Source of the DNA: Ochrobactrum sp. Q0168 | GTDB lineage: Bacteria > Pseudomonadota > Alphaproteobacteria > Rhizobiales > Rhizobiaceae | NCBI RefSeq assembly: GCF_016427605.1 | Contig: NZ_JAELXQ010000013.1 | Coordinates: 51,492-115,491 of the forward strand | DNA length: 64,000 nt | Direction: 5' to 3' | Part shown: piece after piece, positions 55,211 to 64,000 of the stretch | How positions within the stretch are numbered: position 1 is the stretch's first letter | Layout: every line of letters starts with the position of its first letter | Program-made: the position numbers and the translations under genes | Notes under the pieces: model-generated | Told to the model about the DNA's origin: nothing | The model's input: the letters and a program-made list of their open reading frames with translations, nothing else | The model's database searches: none

Positions 55211-57382
55211 TTACCCTTGCGCCTTCAGTTCCAAGCGGCGGCGATGCAGGACCGGCTCGGTATAACCGTTCGGCTGTTCGCGACCCTTGAAGACGAGGTC
55301 GCAGGCAGCCTGAAAGGCGATGGACTTGTCGAAGTCGGCAGCCATCGGGCGATAGAGCGGGTCGTCTTCATTCTGCTTGTCCACGACAGCGGCCATGCGC
55401 TTCATGGTTTCCATGACCTGCGCTTCCGTGACAACGCCATGGTAGAGCCAGTTGGCGATGTGCTGGGCGGAAATCCGCAGCGTCGCGCGGTCTTCCATCA
55501 GGCCGACATTGTTGATGTCCGGCACCTTCGAGCAACCGACGCCCTGATCAACCCAGCGCACGACATAGCCCAGAATGCCCTGTGCGTTATTGTCGATTTC
55601 CTTCTGGATGTCTTCCGGCGTCCAGTTCGGACGGCTGGCGACCGGCACCGACAGAATGTCGTCGAGCTTGGCGCGCGGGCGGCTCTTGAGCTTTTCCTGA
55701 ACGGCGGCGACATCTATTCTGTGGTAATGGGTGGCGTGCAGCGTGGCGGCGGTCGGCGACGGCACCCATGCGGTGTTCGCGCCTGCCTTCGGATGGGCGA
55801 TCTTCTGCTCCAGCATTGCCGCCATCAGGTCGGGCATGGCCCACATGCCCTTGCCGATCTGCGCGTGGCCGGAAAGGCCGCATTCGAGACCGATATCGAC
55901 GTTCCACTGTTCATAAGCGCCAATCCATGCGGCCTGCTTCATGTCGCCCTTGCGGATCATCGGACCAGCTTCCATCGAGGTATGGATCTCGTCGCCGGTG
56001 CGGTCGAGGAAGCCGGTATTGATGAACACGACACGGTCCTTGGCGGCGCGGATCGATTCCTTGAGATTGATCGTCGTGCGGCGTTCCTCGTCCATCACGC
56101 CCATCTTGAGCGTATTGGGTTTCATGCCGAGCAGTTCTTCGGTGCGGGTGAAGAGCTCGTTGGCGAAAGCCACCTCTTCCGGGCCGTGCATCTTCGGCTT
56201 GACGATATAAACCGAGCCCTCGCGCGAGTTCATGTGACGGCCATTCGGGCCGATATCGTGCAGGGCGATCAGGCTGGTGAAGGCCGCATCCATGATGCCT
56301 TCCGGCACTTCATTGCCGTCGGCGTCAAGAATGGCCGGATTGGTCATCAGGTGGCCGACATTGCGAACCAGCATCAGCGAGCGGCCCTTGAGCGTCAGCT
56401 CGGAGCCATCGGCGGCGCGATAGCTGCGGTCGCCATTGAGGCGGCGCGTCATCTGCTTGCCGTTCTTTTCGAACGTGTCTTCCAGCTTGCCGTTCATCAG
56501 GCCGAGCCAGTTGCGGTAGACCGCAACCTTGTCCTCGGCATCGACAGCGGCAATTGAATCTTCGCAATCCTGAATCGTGCTGATGGCCGATTCCAGAACC
56601 ATGTCGGCAATATGCGCCGGATCCGTCTTGCCAATCGGATGATCGGCATTGATGACGATATCGACATGCATGTTGTGCTTGGCCAGCAGAACATTGGTCG
56701 GGCTGGCGGCGTCGCCATTATAGCCCCTGAACTGGCTGGCATCTTTCAGGGTTGTGGCGGAACCGTTCGTCAGCTTGATGTCGAGCTTGCCATCCTTGAC
56801 GGAAAGGCCAGCGACTTCGGCCCATTTGCCCGACGCAAGCGGCGCGCTTTCATCGAGGAAATTCTTCGCCCAGGCGATAACCTTCTCGCCGCGCTTCGGA
56901 TTATAGCCCTTGCCCTTTTCCGCGCCATCGGCGTCGGAAATCGCATCGGTGCCGTAAAGCGCATCATAGAGCGAGCCCCAACGCGCATTGGCGGCGTTAA
57001 GCGCATAGCGCGCATTCATGACCGGCACGACGAGCTGCGGACCGGCAATATGGGTGATTTCCGGATCGACATTGGCGGTCGAAACGGTAAAGGCGCCGCC
57101 TTCCGGCAGGAGGTAGCCGATATCCTTCAGGAACTGCTGGTAATCCGCCTGGCTGTAGCCCTTGTCGCGGTTTTCCTTGTACCAGCTGTCGATCTTCGCC
57201 TGCATGTCGTCGCGCTTCTTCAAAAGCGCGCGGTTCTTCGGGGCAAGATCGCGAACGATGGCGGCGAAGCCTTTCCAGAACGTGTCCGGGTCCACACCGG
57301 TGCCGGGCGCGGCCTCTTTGGCCAGAAACTCCACGAGTTCCGGGGCAACACGCAAACCTTCGATTTCGACGTAATTGCTCAT
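55211..57382 (-). CDS. glcB: Malate synthase G
   Basis: 723 residues, the normal MSG length. It condenses glyoxylate and acetyl-CoA to malate in the glyoxylate bypass. The N-terminus [30 protein letters not shown] is typical. Catalytic-region motifs are visible: ARNVGHLM-like [44 protein letters not shown], and the C-terminal [34 protein letters not shown] 57382 follows GGAGG. It is monocistronic. It allows growth on acetate or fatty acids, relevant to intracellular life. Confidence 0.97.
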   Translation of the reverse strand: MSNYVEIEGLRVAPELVEFLAKEAAPGTGVDPDTFWKGFAAIVRDLAPKNRALLKKRDDMQAKIDSWYKENRDKGYSQADYQQFLKDIGYLLPEGGAFTVSTANVDPEITHIAGPQLVVPVMNARYALNAANARWGSLYDALYGTDAISDADGAEKGKGYNPKRGEKVIAWAKNFLDESAPLASGKWAEVAGLSVKDGKLDIKLTNGSATTLKDASQFRGYNGDAASPTNVLLAKHNMHVDIVINADHPIGKTDPAHIADMVLESAISTIQDCEDSIAAVDAEDKVAVYRNWLGLMNGKLEDTFEKNGKQMTRRLNGDRSYRAADGSELTLKGRSLMLVRNVGHLMTNPAILDADGNEVPEGIMDAAFTSLIALHDIGPNGRHMNSREGSVYIVKPKMHGPEEVAFANELFTRTEELLGMKPNTLKMGVMDEERRTTINLKESIRAAKDRVVFINTGFLDRTGDEIHTSMEAGPMIRKGDMKQAAWIGAYEQWNVDIGLECGLSGHAQIGKGMWAMPDLMAAMLEQKIAHPKAGANTAWVPSPTAATLHATHYHRIDVAAVQEKLKSRPRAKLDDILSVPVASRPNWTPEDIQKEIDNNAQGILGYVVRWVDQGVGCSKVPDINNVGLMEDRATLRISAQHIANWLYHGVVTEAQVMETMKRMAAVVDKQNEDDPLYRPMAADFDKSIAFQAACDLVFKGREQPNGYTEPVLHRRRLELKAQG

Positions 57383-57521
57383 GGCTTGGCCTCCTTCAGA
57401 ATATACACAACCACCGCCAGCGCTTTTAACGCCAGCTATCCTGTTGCCTTTGAACCGCTTTGGCGCGCTTTCGTCAATCGACGCGGCGGCACATCATCTG
57501 TGACGCTGGGGAGAAAATAAA

Positions 57522-58397
57522 TCACAACTTCAAAGTGTGTTTTATTTGCTCCGGTGTCCATCCCTGTTCGCGCAGCGATGCAAGTGCCGTATCCTTGCGG
57601 CTTTTCGACAGTTTCAGCCCGTCGTCACCTAGCACCAGATCATGGTGATGATAATGCGGTTCCGGCAGGTCGAGGAGCTTTTGCAGAAGACGATGCACGG
57701 CGGTCGCGTGGAAAAGATCCCTGCCGCGCACGACATGGGTAACGCCTTGCAGCGCGTCGTCCACCACTACGGAGAGATGATAGCTGGTCGGCGTGTCCTT
57801 GCGCGCGATGATCACATCACCCCATCGGGCGGGATCGGCGGCGATACGCCCCGTTTCGCTATCCGGGCCGGCGCCGCTTTCTTCCCAAAACACTGGCCCG
57901 CCCGCAGCCGCCAGAGCTTTATCCATGTCGAGACGCCAGGCATAGGCGACGCCCGACACGATCCGTTCCATGCGCTCCTTTTCGGAGAGATTTCGCTCGC
58001 CGCCCGGATAAAGCGGCGTTCCGTCCGGGTCCGATGGCCAGACCTTGCCCTTGGCATGGGCCTCGCCAATCCGTTCGCGCACTTCGCCCCGGCTGAGAAA
58101 CGCCGGATAGACAAGGCCCTTGTCGGCAAGCTTTGTCAGCGCATTGCGATATTCGCCGAAATGTTCGGACTGACGGCGCACGGGCTTTTCCCATGAAAGG
58201 CCAAGCCAGTGCAGATCGTCGTAGATGCCCTGTTCCAGCGCCGGCGTGCAGCGCGCCGTGTCGATATCTTCCATGCGTAATAGAAAACGACCCTCGCTTT
58301 CGTTCGCCATGCGTGCGTTGAGAAGGGCTGAATAGGCATGGCCAAGGTGCAGTTGGCCATTGGGGCTGGGGGCGAAGCGAAAGACAGGTCTGGTCAT
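57522..58397 (-). CDS. gluQ: Glutamyl-Q tRNA(Asp) synthetase
   Basis: 291 residues: a class I catalytic domain like GluRS without an anticodon-binding domain. The HIGH-type motif is PNGQLHLGHAYSAL (12-25) and the KMSKS-type motif is LKLSKSRKD. GluQ-RS attaches glutamate to queuosine in tRNA-Asp. The zinc-binding cysteines found in the E. coli enzyme are not evident (VYPAFLSRGEV region), as in several relatives. It is divergent from the AlkA-like gene and precedes glcB by about 140 bases on the same strand, with its own start. Confidence 0.93.
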   Translation of the reverse strand: MTRPVFRFAPSPNGQLHLGHAYSALLNARMANESEGRFLLRMEDIDTARCTPALEQGIYDDLHWLGLSWEKPVRRQSEHFGEYRNALTKLADKGLVYPAFLSRGEVRERIGEAHAKGKVWPSDPDGTPLYPGGERNLSEKERMERIVSGVAYAWRLDMDKALAAAGGPVFWEESGAGPDSETGRIAADPARWGDVIIARKDTPTSYHLSVVVDDALQGVTHVVRGRDLFHATAVHRLLQKLLDLPEPHYHHHDLVLGDDGLKLSKSRKDTALASLREQGWTPEQIKHTLKL

Positions 58398-58479
58398 GAT
58401 TGTGGCAGTTGCCGGTTCTTATTGATTGTCATTTAAATGCATTGGTACTTTGTCGGCGTTTGAAATGAAAGGCCACACC

Positions 58480-59124
58480 ATGCAGCGGATCGATACACTG
58501 GACGATATAGAGGCTGGCCTTGAAGCGCTGGTTCTGGCCGATATGCGACTGGCCGATATTCGCAGCCGCGCCCATGCAGTTCCGCTGCGCCGCTCACCGC
58601 CCGGCTTTGAAAGTCTGGCTTCGATTATCGTGGCGCAGCAGGTTTCAACCGCAAGCGCTGCAGCCATTTGGGCGCGGTTGAGAGAGGCGATCGATCCGCT
58701 GACGCCGCAAGCCTATATCGATGGCGGCGAGGAGGCGTGGCGGTTCGCCGGGCTGTCGCGGCCCAAGCAAAGGACGCTTCTGGCCGTCTCGCAGGCGCTG
58801 GTGGATGACGGGCTCGATCTGCACGGGCTCTGCGATCTGCCCGCGGAGGAAGCGATAGAAGCGCTCACCGCGATAAAGGGCATCGGGCCATGGACGGCGG
58901 AGGTCTATCTGCTGTTTGCCGCCGGTCATCCGGATGTGTTTCCGGCGGGCGATGTGGCGCTGCAAGCAGCCGTCGGTCATGCCTTTGCCCATCAAATGCG
59001 CCCGGACGCTAAAGCGTTGCGGCTTCTGGCGGAAGATTGGGCACCCTGGCGCGGCGTGGCGGCGCGATTGTTCTGGGCCTATTACGCAGCAATCAAGGGG
59101 CGTGAAGCGGCCCCACTTTTGTAG
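58480..59124 (+). CDS. DNA-3-methyladenine glycosylase, AlkA/HhH-GPD type
   Basis: 214 residues. The helix-hairpin-helix motif AIKGIGPWTAEVYLLF (about 131-146) is followed 12 residues later by the catalytic aspartate (Asp158) in PAGDVALQ, the HhH-GPD signature. An N-terminal SIIVAQQVSTASAAAIWARL helix is also typical. It removes alkylated bases such as 3-methyladenine. There is no AlkA-type N-terminal extra domain, so it is the short bacterial form. ATG 58480 (AAAGG upstream) is preferred over 58465. Confidence 0.9.
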   Translation: MQRIDTLDDIEAGLEALVLADMRLADIRSRAHAVPLRRSPPGFESLASIIVAQQVSTASAAAIWARLREAIDPLTPQAYIDGGEEAWRFAGLSRPKQRTLLAVSQALVDDGLDLHGLCDLPAEEAIEALTAIKGIGPWTAEVYLLFAAGHPDVFPAGDVALQAAVGHAFAHQMRPDAKALRLLAEDWAPWRGVAARLFWAYYAAIKGREAAPLL

Positions 59125-59393
59125 ATGCTTCTGTAAATGTTGCGTGTTTCCGGTGGCACAAATGCGTTTCCGCTTCACAATCCTGTCACGTCGGGCTTAC
59201 ATTATCCCCATCAGCTGATGACGGTATTTCGATTCGCAGAAGCTTGATTTTCTGCTGATTGCAGTCCGTCTTCGCGGTCTTGGAGCGTCGTTGTTGCGCC
59301 CACAATGGACGCGCGGCGCTCCGATAAAGAGCGCAATTCCGCATGGAAAGTCGTTTCGCCCTTTCTCGGAGTTGCTCTGAAGGAGGTGCGTGC

Positions 59394-59966
59394 TTGACCA
59401 TTGCAGTCTCACCCCGGACCGTCTCGACGAGTGGCTTGCCCGCTCTGGTCCTCAATGCGGATTATCGTCCGCTCAGCTATTATCCCTTGTCGCTCTGGTC
59501 ATGGCAGGATGCGATCAAGGCGGTCTTTCTCGAACGCGTCAATATCGTCGCAGAATACGATCAGATCGTTTCCTCGCCGTCATTCTCCATGCGCGTACCA
59601 AGCGTGATCTGCCTGAAGGATTATGTGAAGCCGCCGCGCTATCCGGCGTTTACGCGCTTCAATCTCTTTCTGCGTGATCGGTTCGAGTGCCAGTATTGCG
59701 GCTCGCCGCATGATCTGACCTTCGACCACGTTACCCCGCGTTGCCATGGCGGCGAGACGACGTGGGAAAATGTGGTCGCCGCCTGTTCACCATGCAATCT
59801 GCGCAAGGGCGGTCTCATGCCTGCGGCTGCGCATATGTGGCCGCGCCAGAAGCCGGTCATGCCGACCGTGCAGGATCTGCACAATAATGGTCGTCTTTTC
59901 CCGCCCAACCATCTGCACGATAGCTGGCTCGATTTTCTCTATTGGGATGTCGAACTGGAGCCTTAG
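59394..59966 (+). CDS. HNH endonuclease-domain protein
   Basis: 190 residues from TTG 59394, which has AAGGAGGT six bases upstream; ATG 59343 would add 17 residues without a site. An N-terminal region (ALVLNADYRPLSYYPLSLWSWQDAIKAVFLERVNIV) leads to the HNH domain (about 93-140: CQYCGSPHDLTFDHVTPRCHGG, NVVAACSPCNLRKG) with two zinc-binding CxxC pairs. It is a widespread chromosomal family whose DNA target is unknown; it is neither a phage nor an obvious mobile element here. Converges with dsbB, 17 bases apart. Confidence 0.9.
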   Translation: MTIAVSPRTVSTSGLPALVLNADYRPLSYYPLSLWSWQDAIKAVFLERVNIVAEYDQIVSSPSFSMRVPSVICLKDYVKPPRYPAFTRFNLFLRDRFECQYCGSPHDLTFDHVTPRCHGGETTWENVVAACSPCNLRKGGLMPAAAHMWPRQKPVMPTVQDLHNNGRLFPPNHLHDSWLDFLYWDVELEP

Positions 59967-59983
59967 CCCCCTCAGAATCTTCC

Positions 59984-60505
59984 CTATTTCCCACTCTTCG
60001 CAAAAGCGCCGTAGTAGCCGATGGCTGCAAAGAACAGGCTTGCGACGATATTCCATCCGGCAAAGGACAGGCCAAGGAAAAAGCCGGGTGCGCTGTCGCA
60101 TGCAGGCGGATGCGTGTTGAGGTCGCTCAGAAGGTTGCCCGCATCCAGCGTTACTTTCATGGTCGCCGCGCTGCAATCGGTCGGGCCGGGCCAGTATTTC
60201 AGCTCAACGCCCGTATGATAGACGGCCAGCGCCAGACCATAGGTCATCAAAAGCGCGCCGATCAGGATCAGGCCGCGCGTCAGGATCGGCGGCCACTTCA
60301 ATCCATAGGAAAGCCAGGCTGCGGCCAGAACCGGGGCGCCAATATAATAGGGCGTGCGCTCTTCAAGGCAGAGCTTGCATGGCATGAAGCCCGCAAGATG
60401 CTCGAAGCCGAGGGCAGTGCCGACGGTTGCGGCGAGACCGAGGGTCATGATGCCTGCGGTCCAAGCCTGAACCTTGCCGACCGGATGATTAAGTGCAAAT
60501 GCCAT
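59984..60505 (-). CDS. dsbB: Disulfide bond formation protein DsbB
   Basis: 173 residues with four membrane helices. The two redox pairs are present: CKLC at 43-46 in the first periplasmic loop (MPCKLCLEER), and Cys111/Cys136 in the second loop (PTDCSAA ... PPACDSA). DsbB passes electrons from DsbA to quinone. It follows the YqaA-like gene by 94 bases on the same strand, a pairing I recall as common in related genomes. Confidence 0.92.
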   Translation of the reverse strand: MAFALNHPVGKVQAWTAGIMTLGLAATVGTALGFEHLAGFMPCKLCLEERTPYYIGAPVLAAAWLSYGLKWPPILTRGLILIGALLMTYGLALAVYHTGVELKYWPGPTDCSAATMKVTLDAGNLLSDLNTHPPACDSAPGFFLGLSFAGWNIVASLFFAAIGYYGAFAKSGK

Positions 60506-60599
60506 ATGAAAATTCCTGACGCGGCTCTTTATGTGCAGCTAAACTAAGATAGAGACTTGTTTCCAAGCAATTTATTTTGACCGGCGTGAGGCAGCCGGA

Positions 60600-61190
60600 T
60601 CAGGCGTGAAGATATTTCACAGCAAAAAACAGGGCAATCAGTAAGACTGCCACGGCGCTGGCAATCAGGCCAAGACGCTTTTCGATGAAATGGCGGATCG
60701 GCTCGCCATAGCGGCGCAGCAACCAGGCCAGGAAATAGAAGCGCGCACCGCGTGCAACAATGGCCGATGCGATGAAAAGCCAGATATTGACGCCAGCCGC
60801 ACCCGACAGGATCGTTACCACCTTGATCGGCGGCAGATGGGCGAGGCCTGACGTGATCAGCATCAGCAAAATAGCGTCGGCGCTGGTCGTGCCGCGCAGA
60901 TGCTCGAACGTGTCGAGCTTGCCATACATTTCCAGCACCGGCTTGGCGATCTGTTCATAGGCATGATAGCCGAGATACCAGCCCGCAATACCGCCCAGCA
61001 CGGATGAAACAGTGGCGATGAAGGCATAGCGCCAGGCGCGTTCCGGACGGGCCAGCGCCATCGGCAGAAACAGAACGTCCGCCGGAACGAGGAAAACCGA
61101 ACTTTCCACGAAGGCGATAATCGCCAGCCACCATTCGGCTGATTTTCTGGCGGCAAGTGAGATCGTCCAGTCGTAAAGGCGGCGCAGCAT
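60600..61190 (-). CDS. YqaA-family (DedA/SNARE-associated-like) membrane protein
   Basis: 196 residues. The N-terminus LRRLYDWTISLAARKSAEWWLAIIAFVESSVFLVPADVLFLPMALARPERAWRYAF carries the E-x-S-x-x-x-P-D motif of YqaA/DedA-superfamily proteins, which are thought to move lipid carriers across membranes or support membrane homeostasis. Four or five membrane helices follow, with a conserved GGIAGWYLGY. ATG 61190 gives the family-like start; the ribosome site is weak. It is upstream of dsbB. Confidence 0.88.
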   Translation of the reverse strand: MLRRLYDWTISLAARKSAEWWLAIIAFVESSVFLVPADVLFLPMALARPERAWRYAFIATVSSVLGGIAGWYLGYHAYEQIAKPVLEMYGKLDTFEHLRGTTSADAILLMLITSGLAHLPPIKVVTILSGAAGVNIWLFIASAIVARGARFYFLAWLLRRYGEPIRHFIEKRLGLIASAVAVLLIALFFAVKYLHA

Positions 61191-61246
61191 GGATTGTCCG
61201 GATAATGTGCGGCGGATAGCCGTCGTTGCGGTTGCACCGTCTATAA

Positions 61247-61279
61247 ATAAAAAAGACGGCGCGAACAATGCGCGCCGTC
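61247..61279 (-). terminator. Intrinsic terminator of gabD
   Basis: On the minus strand GACGGCGCG-CATTGTT-CGCGCCGTC is followed by TTTTTTATT. Confidence 0.9.
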
Positions 61280-61300
61280 TCATTCATTACATTGCAACAA

Positions 61301-62752
61301 TCAGCGCTTGTAGGCGCTGCAGATGTATTTGGTTTCGAGATATTCCTCGATTCCGTATTTAGAGCCCTCGCGGCCAAGGCCGGACTGCTTGACGCCGCCG
61401 AACGGCGCGACCTCATTGGAGATCAGGCCGGTATTATGACCGACCATGCCATATTCGAGGCCTTCGCTGACGCGGATCGCACGGCTGAAGTTCTCTGTAT
61501 AGAAGTAAGCAGCAAGACCGAAGATCGTATCATTGGCCATGGCAAGCACTTCTTCTTCCGTGTCGAAGGCGAAGAGTGGCGCCAGCGGGCCAAAAGTTTC
61601 TTCCTGGGCAACGGCCATGTCCGAGGTCACACCGGTCAAAACGCCCGGTTCGAAGAACAGGCCGCCCAGCTCCTTGCCGCCGGTGATGAGCTTTGCGCCT
61701 TTGGAAACGGCATCTTCAATATGCGCCTTGACCTTGGTGATTGCCTTTTCCTCGATCATCGGGCCGATGACGACGCCGGGTTCGGTGCCGTTGCCGACCT
61801 TCAGCGCCTTGACCTTTTCAGCGAGCTTTTCGGCAAACTTGTCATAAATACCGCGCTGAACATAAATGCGGTTGGCGCAAACGCAGGTCTGACCGGCGTT
61901 GCGATATTTGGAAATCATCGCGCCTTCCACGGCGGCGTCGAGATCGGCGTCGTCAAAGACGATGAACGGCGCATTGCCGCCGAGTTCCAGCGATACTCTT
62001 TTGATCGTCGGTGCGCACTGCGCCATCAGCAGGCGGCCCACTTCCGTGGAGCCGGTGAAGGAGAGCTTGCGCACACTGTCATTGCTGGTGAGTTCAGCGC
62101 CGATTTCGCGCGCCTTGCCGGTCACGATCTGCAACACACCGGCGGGAATACCAGCCTTCTCGGCCAGAACGCCAAGCGCCAGAGCCGTTAACGGGGTCAG
62201 ATCAGCGGGGCGCACGATCATTGTGCAGCCAGCGGCCAGCGCCGGTGCGGCCTTGCGGGTGATCATGGCGGCGGGGAAGTTCCACGGCGTGATCGCGGCG
62301 GTGACGCCAACCGGCTGGCGGATCACCGTCAGGCGCTGCCCGGCCTGCGGGGCAGGGATGGTGTCGCCATAAACACGCTTTGCTTCTTCCGCGAACCATT
62401 CAATGAAAGACGCAGCATAAAGCACTTCACCGCGCGCTTCGGCGAGGGGCTTTCCCTGTTCCGATGTCATGATTAGCGCAATGTCATCGGCATTGGCGAC
62501 GATAAGGTCGAACCATTTGCGCAAAATGCCCGCGCGCTCCTTGGCGGTCTTCGCGGCCCAGGCGGGAAGCGCCTTGGCGGAGGCGTCGATAACCTCCTTG
62601 ATCGTGTCCACCGACAGCGACGGAACCGTGCCAACCACGGAGCCGTCAGCAGGGTTGGTCACATTGATGCTCTTGCCGTCAGCCGCATCGATCCAGCGAC
62701 CGTCGACCAGGCATTTCGATTGCAGCAGCGAAGGGTCTTTCAAGGTGATCAT
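61301..62752 (-). CDS. gabD: NAD(P)+-dependent succinate-semialdehyde dehydrogenase
   Basis: 483 residues, ALDH superfamily. Catalytic Cys290 in GQTCVCANR, general base Glu256 in LELGGNAPF and Asn158 in PWNFP are intact. The N-terminus LKDPSLLQSKCLVDGRWIDA aligns with E. coli GabD, fixing the ATG at 62752. The coenzyme-binding lysine of the usual KPA-x-x-TP motif is arginine here (VRPADLTP, about 180-187), which might change coenzyme preference. GabD oxidises succinate semialdehyde from GABA to succinate. It is divergent from an IclR regulator. Confidence 0.92.
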   Translation of the reverse strand: MITLKDPSLLQSKCLVDGRWIDAADGKSINVTNPADGSVVGTVPSLSVDTIKEVIDASAKALPAWAAKTAKERAGILRKWFDLIVANADDIALIMTSEQGKPLAEARGEVLYAASFIEWFAEEAKRVYGDTIPAPQAGQRLTVIRQPVGVTAAITPWNFPAAMITRKAAPALAAGCTMIVRPADLTPLTALALGVLAEKAGIPAGVLQIVTGKAREIGAELTSNDSVRKLSFTGSTEVGRLLMAQCAPTIKRVSLELGGNAPFIVFDDADLDAAVEGAMISKYRNAGQTCVCANRIYVQRGIYDKFAEKLAEKVKALKVGNGTEPGVVIGPMIEEKAITKVKAHIEDAVSKGAKLITGGKELGGLFFEPGVLTGVTSDMAVAQEETFGPLAPLFAFDTEEEVLAMANDTIFGLAAYFYTENFSRAIRVSEGLEYGMVGHNTGLISNEVAPFGGVKQSGLGREGSKYGIEEYLETKYICSAYKR

Positions 62753-62787
62753 GTCTGATGTTCCGTCCCAGTCTTGCATTGATCGAT

Positions 62788-62805
62788 TGTTCAGCATATT
62801 GAACA
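62788..62805. promoter_or_regulatory. Inverted repeat between gabD and iclR-type gene, candidate operator
   Basis: TGTTCA-GCATAT-TGAACA, a perfect 6-6-6 palindrome in the divergent promoter region, about 36 bases from the gabD start. IclR-type regulators bind such short palindromes. Confidence 0.55.
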
Positions 62806-62877
62806 GTCTTCGATATATTGAATTAAACAGATCGTGGCGGCTAAAGTCAATCGCTCAGCCGGTGATCTGTTGGGCAG

Positions 62878-63723
62878 ATGGCGAGCAAGCATAGGATTGA
62901 AACGATGACTGACGAGGCAAGTTCCCTGAAACTGGTCCCGGCGGTGATGCGCGCCGCACAAATACTCGATCTCGTCGCCAAGGCTGGTGACGGGAAGGGC
63001 GGTGCATTGAAACTATCCGATATTGCGCGTCAGGCCGGGCTGCCCAAAAGCAGTGTGCACGGGCTTTGCCAGACATTGGTTCATCTGAAGCTTCTCAAAT
63101 TCAACAATGACGGCAGTTTTTCCATGGGGCCGCAGTCGGTCCGCTGGGCCAATGTCTTTCTGGCGGGTAGCGATATTGTCGAAGTGTTTCATGAGGCGGT
63201 CGCGCAGGCAGAAGGGCTTGGCGCCTATACGCTGACGCTTTCCCATCTCGATGGTCCGGATGTCATCTATCTATCCTGCCGCAATTCCTCTGCGCCACTG
63301 GGAATAACCTTCCGCATCGGCATGCGCGTTCCTGCGGTATTTACGGCAACCGGCAAGGCCATGCTCGCGGCCATGCCAGCGGAGGAGCGGGCGCTTCATC
63401 TTCCCGAGCCTTGGCCGGAACTCGCCACACCGGCGAGCGTCGCTTCACTGAAAGCCCTTGAGATCGAGATGGCAGGTATAAGAGAGAAGGGCTATTCGCT
63501 TGATGACGGCCAGCTGCGCGAAGGCATGTTCTGCATTGGCGCGGCGATCTTTGAACAGTCGAACCGCCCAAGTGCCGGGATTGCGCTTTCCATGATGGCG
63601 GCCGAGGCTCGTCCGGAAGTGATCGAGGAGATTGGCCAACGGATGCGGGCGCTCGCCGATGATGTCACTGAGCGAATGGGCTGGGCTTCAGCATCAGAAT
63701 CACCTGTTCAAATTGGTGAATAG
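62878..63723 (+). CDS. IclR-family transcriptional regulator
   Basis: 281 residues. The N-terminal winged helix (about 20-85: PAVMRAAQILDLVA, LSDIARQAGLPKSSVHGLCQTLVHLKLL) is followed by the IclR effector domain with RIGMRVPAVFTATGKAMLAAM and REGMFCIGAAIFEQSNRPSAGIALSM. It is divergent from gabD (125 bases), so it likely controls it in response to an organic acid (inference). ATG 62878 has a weak GGGCAG; ATG 62905 (nine codons later) is possible. The downstream region leads into a likely rRNA promoter. Confidence 0.9.
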   Translation: MASKHRIETMTDEASSLKLVPAVMRAAQILDLVAKAGDGKGGALKLSDIARQAGLPKSSVHGLCQTLVHLKLLKFNNDGSFSMGPQSVRWANVFLAGSDIVEVFHEAVAQAEGLGAYTLTLSHLDGPDVIYLSCRNSSAPLGITFRIGMRVPAVFTATGKAMLAAMPAEERALHLPEPWPELATPASVASLKALEIEMAGIREKGYSLDDGQLREGMFCIGAAIFEQSNRPSAGIALSMMAAEARPEVIEEIGQRMRALADDVTERMGWASASESPVQIGE

Positions 63724-63784
63724 GAGGTAAATTCTCTTCTTTCTGGCTGTGGAAAAGAAAACTGCATTTTTGTTGGAATGCGTG

Positions 63785-63814
63785 TTGACAGTTTGGATTA
63801 GTCCGCCCTATATA
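63785..63814 (+). promoter_or_regulatory. Strong sigma-70 promoter, probable rRNA operon promoter
   Basis: TTGACA (63785-63790), 18-base spacer, TATATA (63809-63814), followed by GCGCCACAAC. The remaining 186 bases to the window end are non-coding, GT-rich and end before any 16S rRNA sequence. The consensus promoter followed by a long untranslated leader fits a rrn P1; the 16S gene would begin to the right of this window (inference). Confidence 0.6.
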
Positions 63815-64000
63815 GCGCCACAACGAGGGCGGCGACGCTGCTAGCGGCAGGTTGGTTCGTCCTTGAGTTCTGATGAAAGTGGTTGACGAGAAGTTGGCTG
63901 ATGAGTAGTTGGGGCGGCTGGAGCTGGATGGAAATCTGGTTTTGGATTTGAGGAAGTTACGGTTGATAAGATTGTGATTTTCTTGAAAAAAACGGGTTGA

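Noticed and set aside
55217..56557. A 446-codon open frame antisense to glcB
   Set aside because: It lies wholly inside an intact, well-recognised gene and encodes an Arg/His-rich sequence with no family features.

Overview
The window looks like part of the main chromosome of an alphaproteobacterium of the order Hyphomicrobiales, most probably Brucella in the broad sense (including former Ochrobactrum). The grounds are the Omp16-type pal, the cyclic-glucan modifier opgC, the PhyR/NepR/EcfG stress locus, Irr- and RirA-like iron operators, an alphaproteobacterial serC leader RNA, and four copies of a ~140-bp palindrome that resembles the Brucella Bru-RS repeats. Almost everything is core genome. 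I saw no integrase, transposase, prophage or CRISPR array.

Layout. 1-5.2 kb: suhB (cut by the window edge), efp, a Sel1-repeat periplasmic protein, a degenerate ThiE-like protein and opgC. 5.3-9.3 kb: a candidate small RNA, rcdA, then ruvC-ruvA-ruvB-ybgC. 9.9-21.4 kb: the envelope cluster tolQ-tolR-tolA-tolB, pal, cpoB, tilS, ftsH, glmM. 21.6-28.5 kb: two outer-membrane beta-barrel proteins, serC-serA with an upstream leader RNA, an acetyltransferase and purA. 28.9-36.8 kb: an unrecognised membrane protein, a secreted pyrophosphatase, a FtrA-type regulator divergent from a rhodanese, rpoH, rluD, tRNA-Glu(CTC), two very small genes and a Fur/Mur regulator.

37-43.3 kb holds the general stress response: a HWE kinase, a DUF1328 membrane protein and phyR on the minus strand, opposite nepR-ecfG and a CHASE3-like/HisKA_2 kinase, with YqjD/YqjE-like membrane proteins next door. 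EcfG-type promoter sequences lie before phyR and before the DUF1328 gene. 43.5-52 kb is partly iron related: exbB-exbD-tonB with a RirA-like box, TadE/TadG-like proteins, dut, an Lrp regulator, a glutamine amidotransferase and mbfA with an Irr box. 52-63.7 kb: an MFS transporter, a small autoregulated-looking operon (XRE-cupin regulator plus two acetyltransferases), glcB, gluQ, an AlkA-like glycosylase, a HNH protein, dsbB, a YqaA-like protein, and gabD divergent from an IclR regulator. The last 250 bases contain a strong promoter and look like the start of an rRNA operon leader.

I found no convincing large undescribed system. The best leads are small: a multi-hairpin RNA at 5.3 kb, a structured purA leader, two tiny membrane or secreted proteins beside the tRNA, and the palindromic repeat family.
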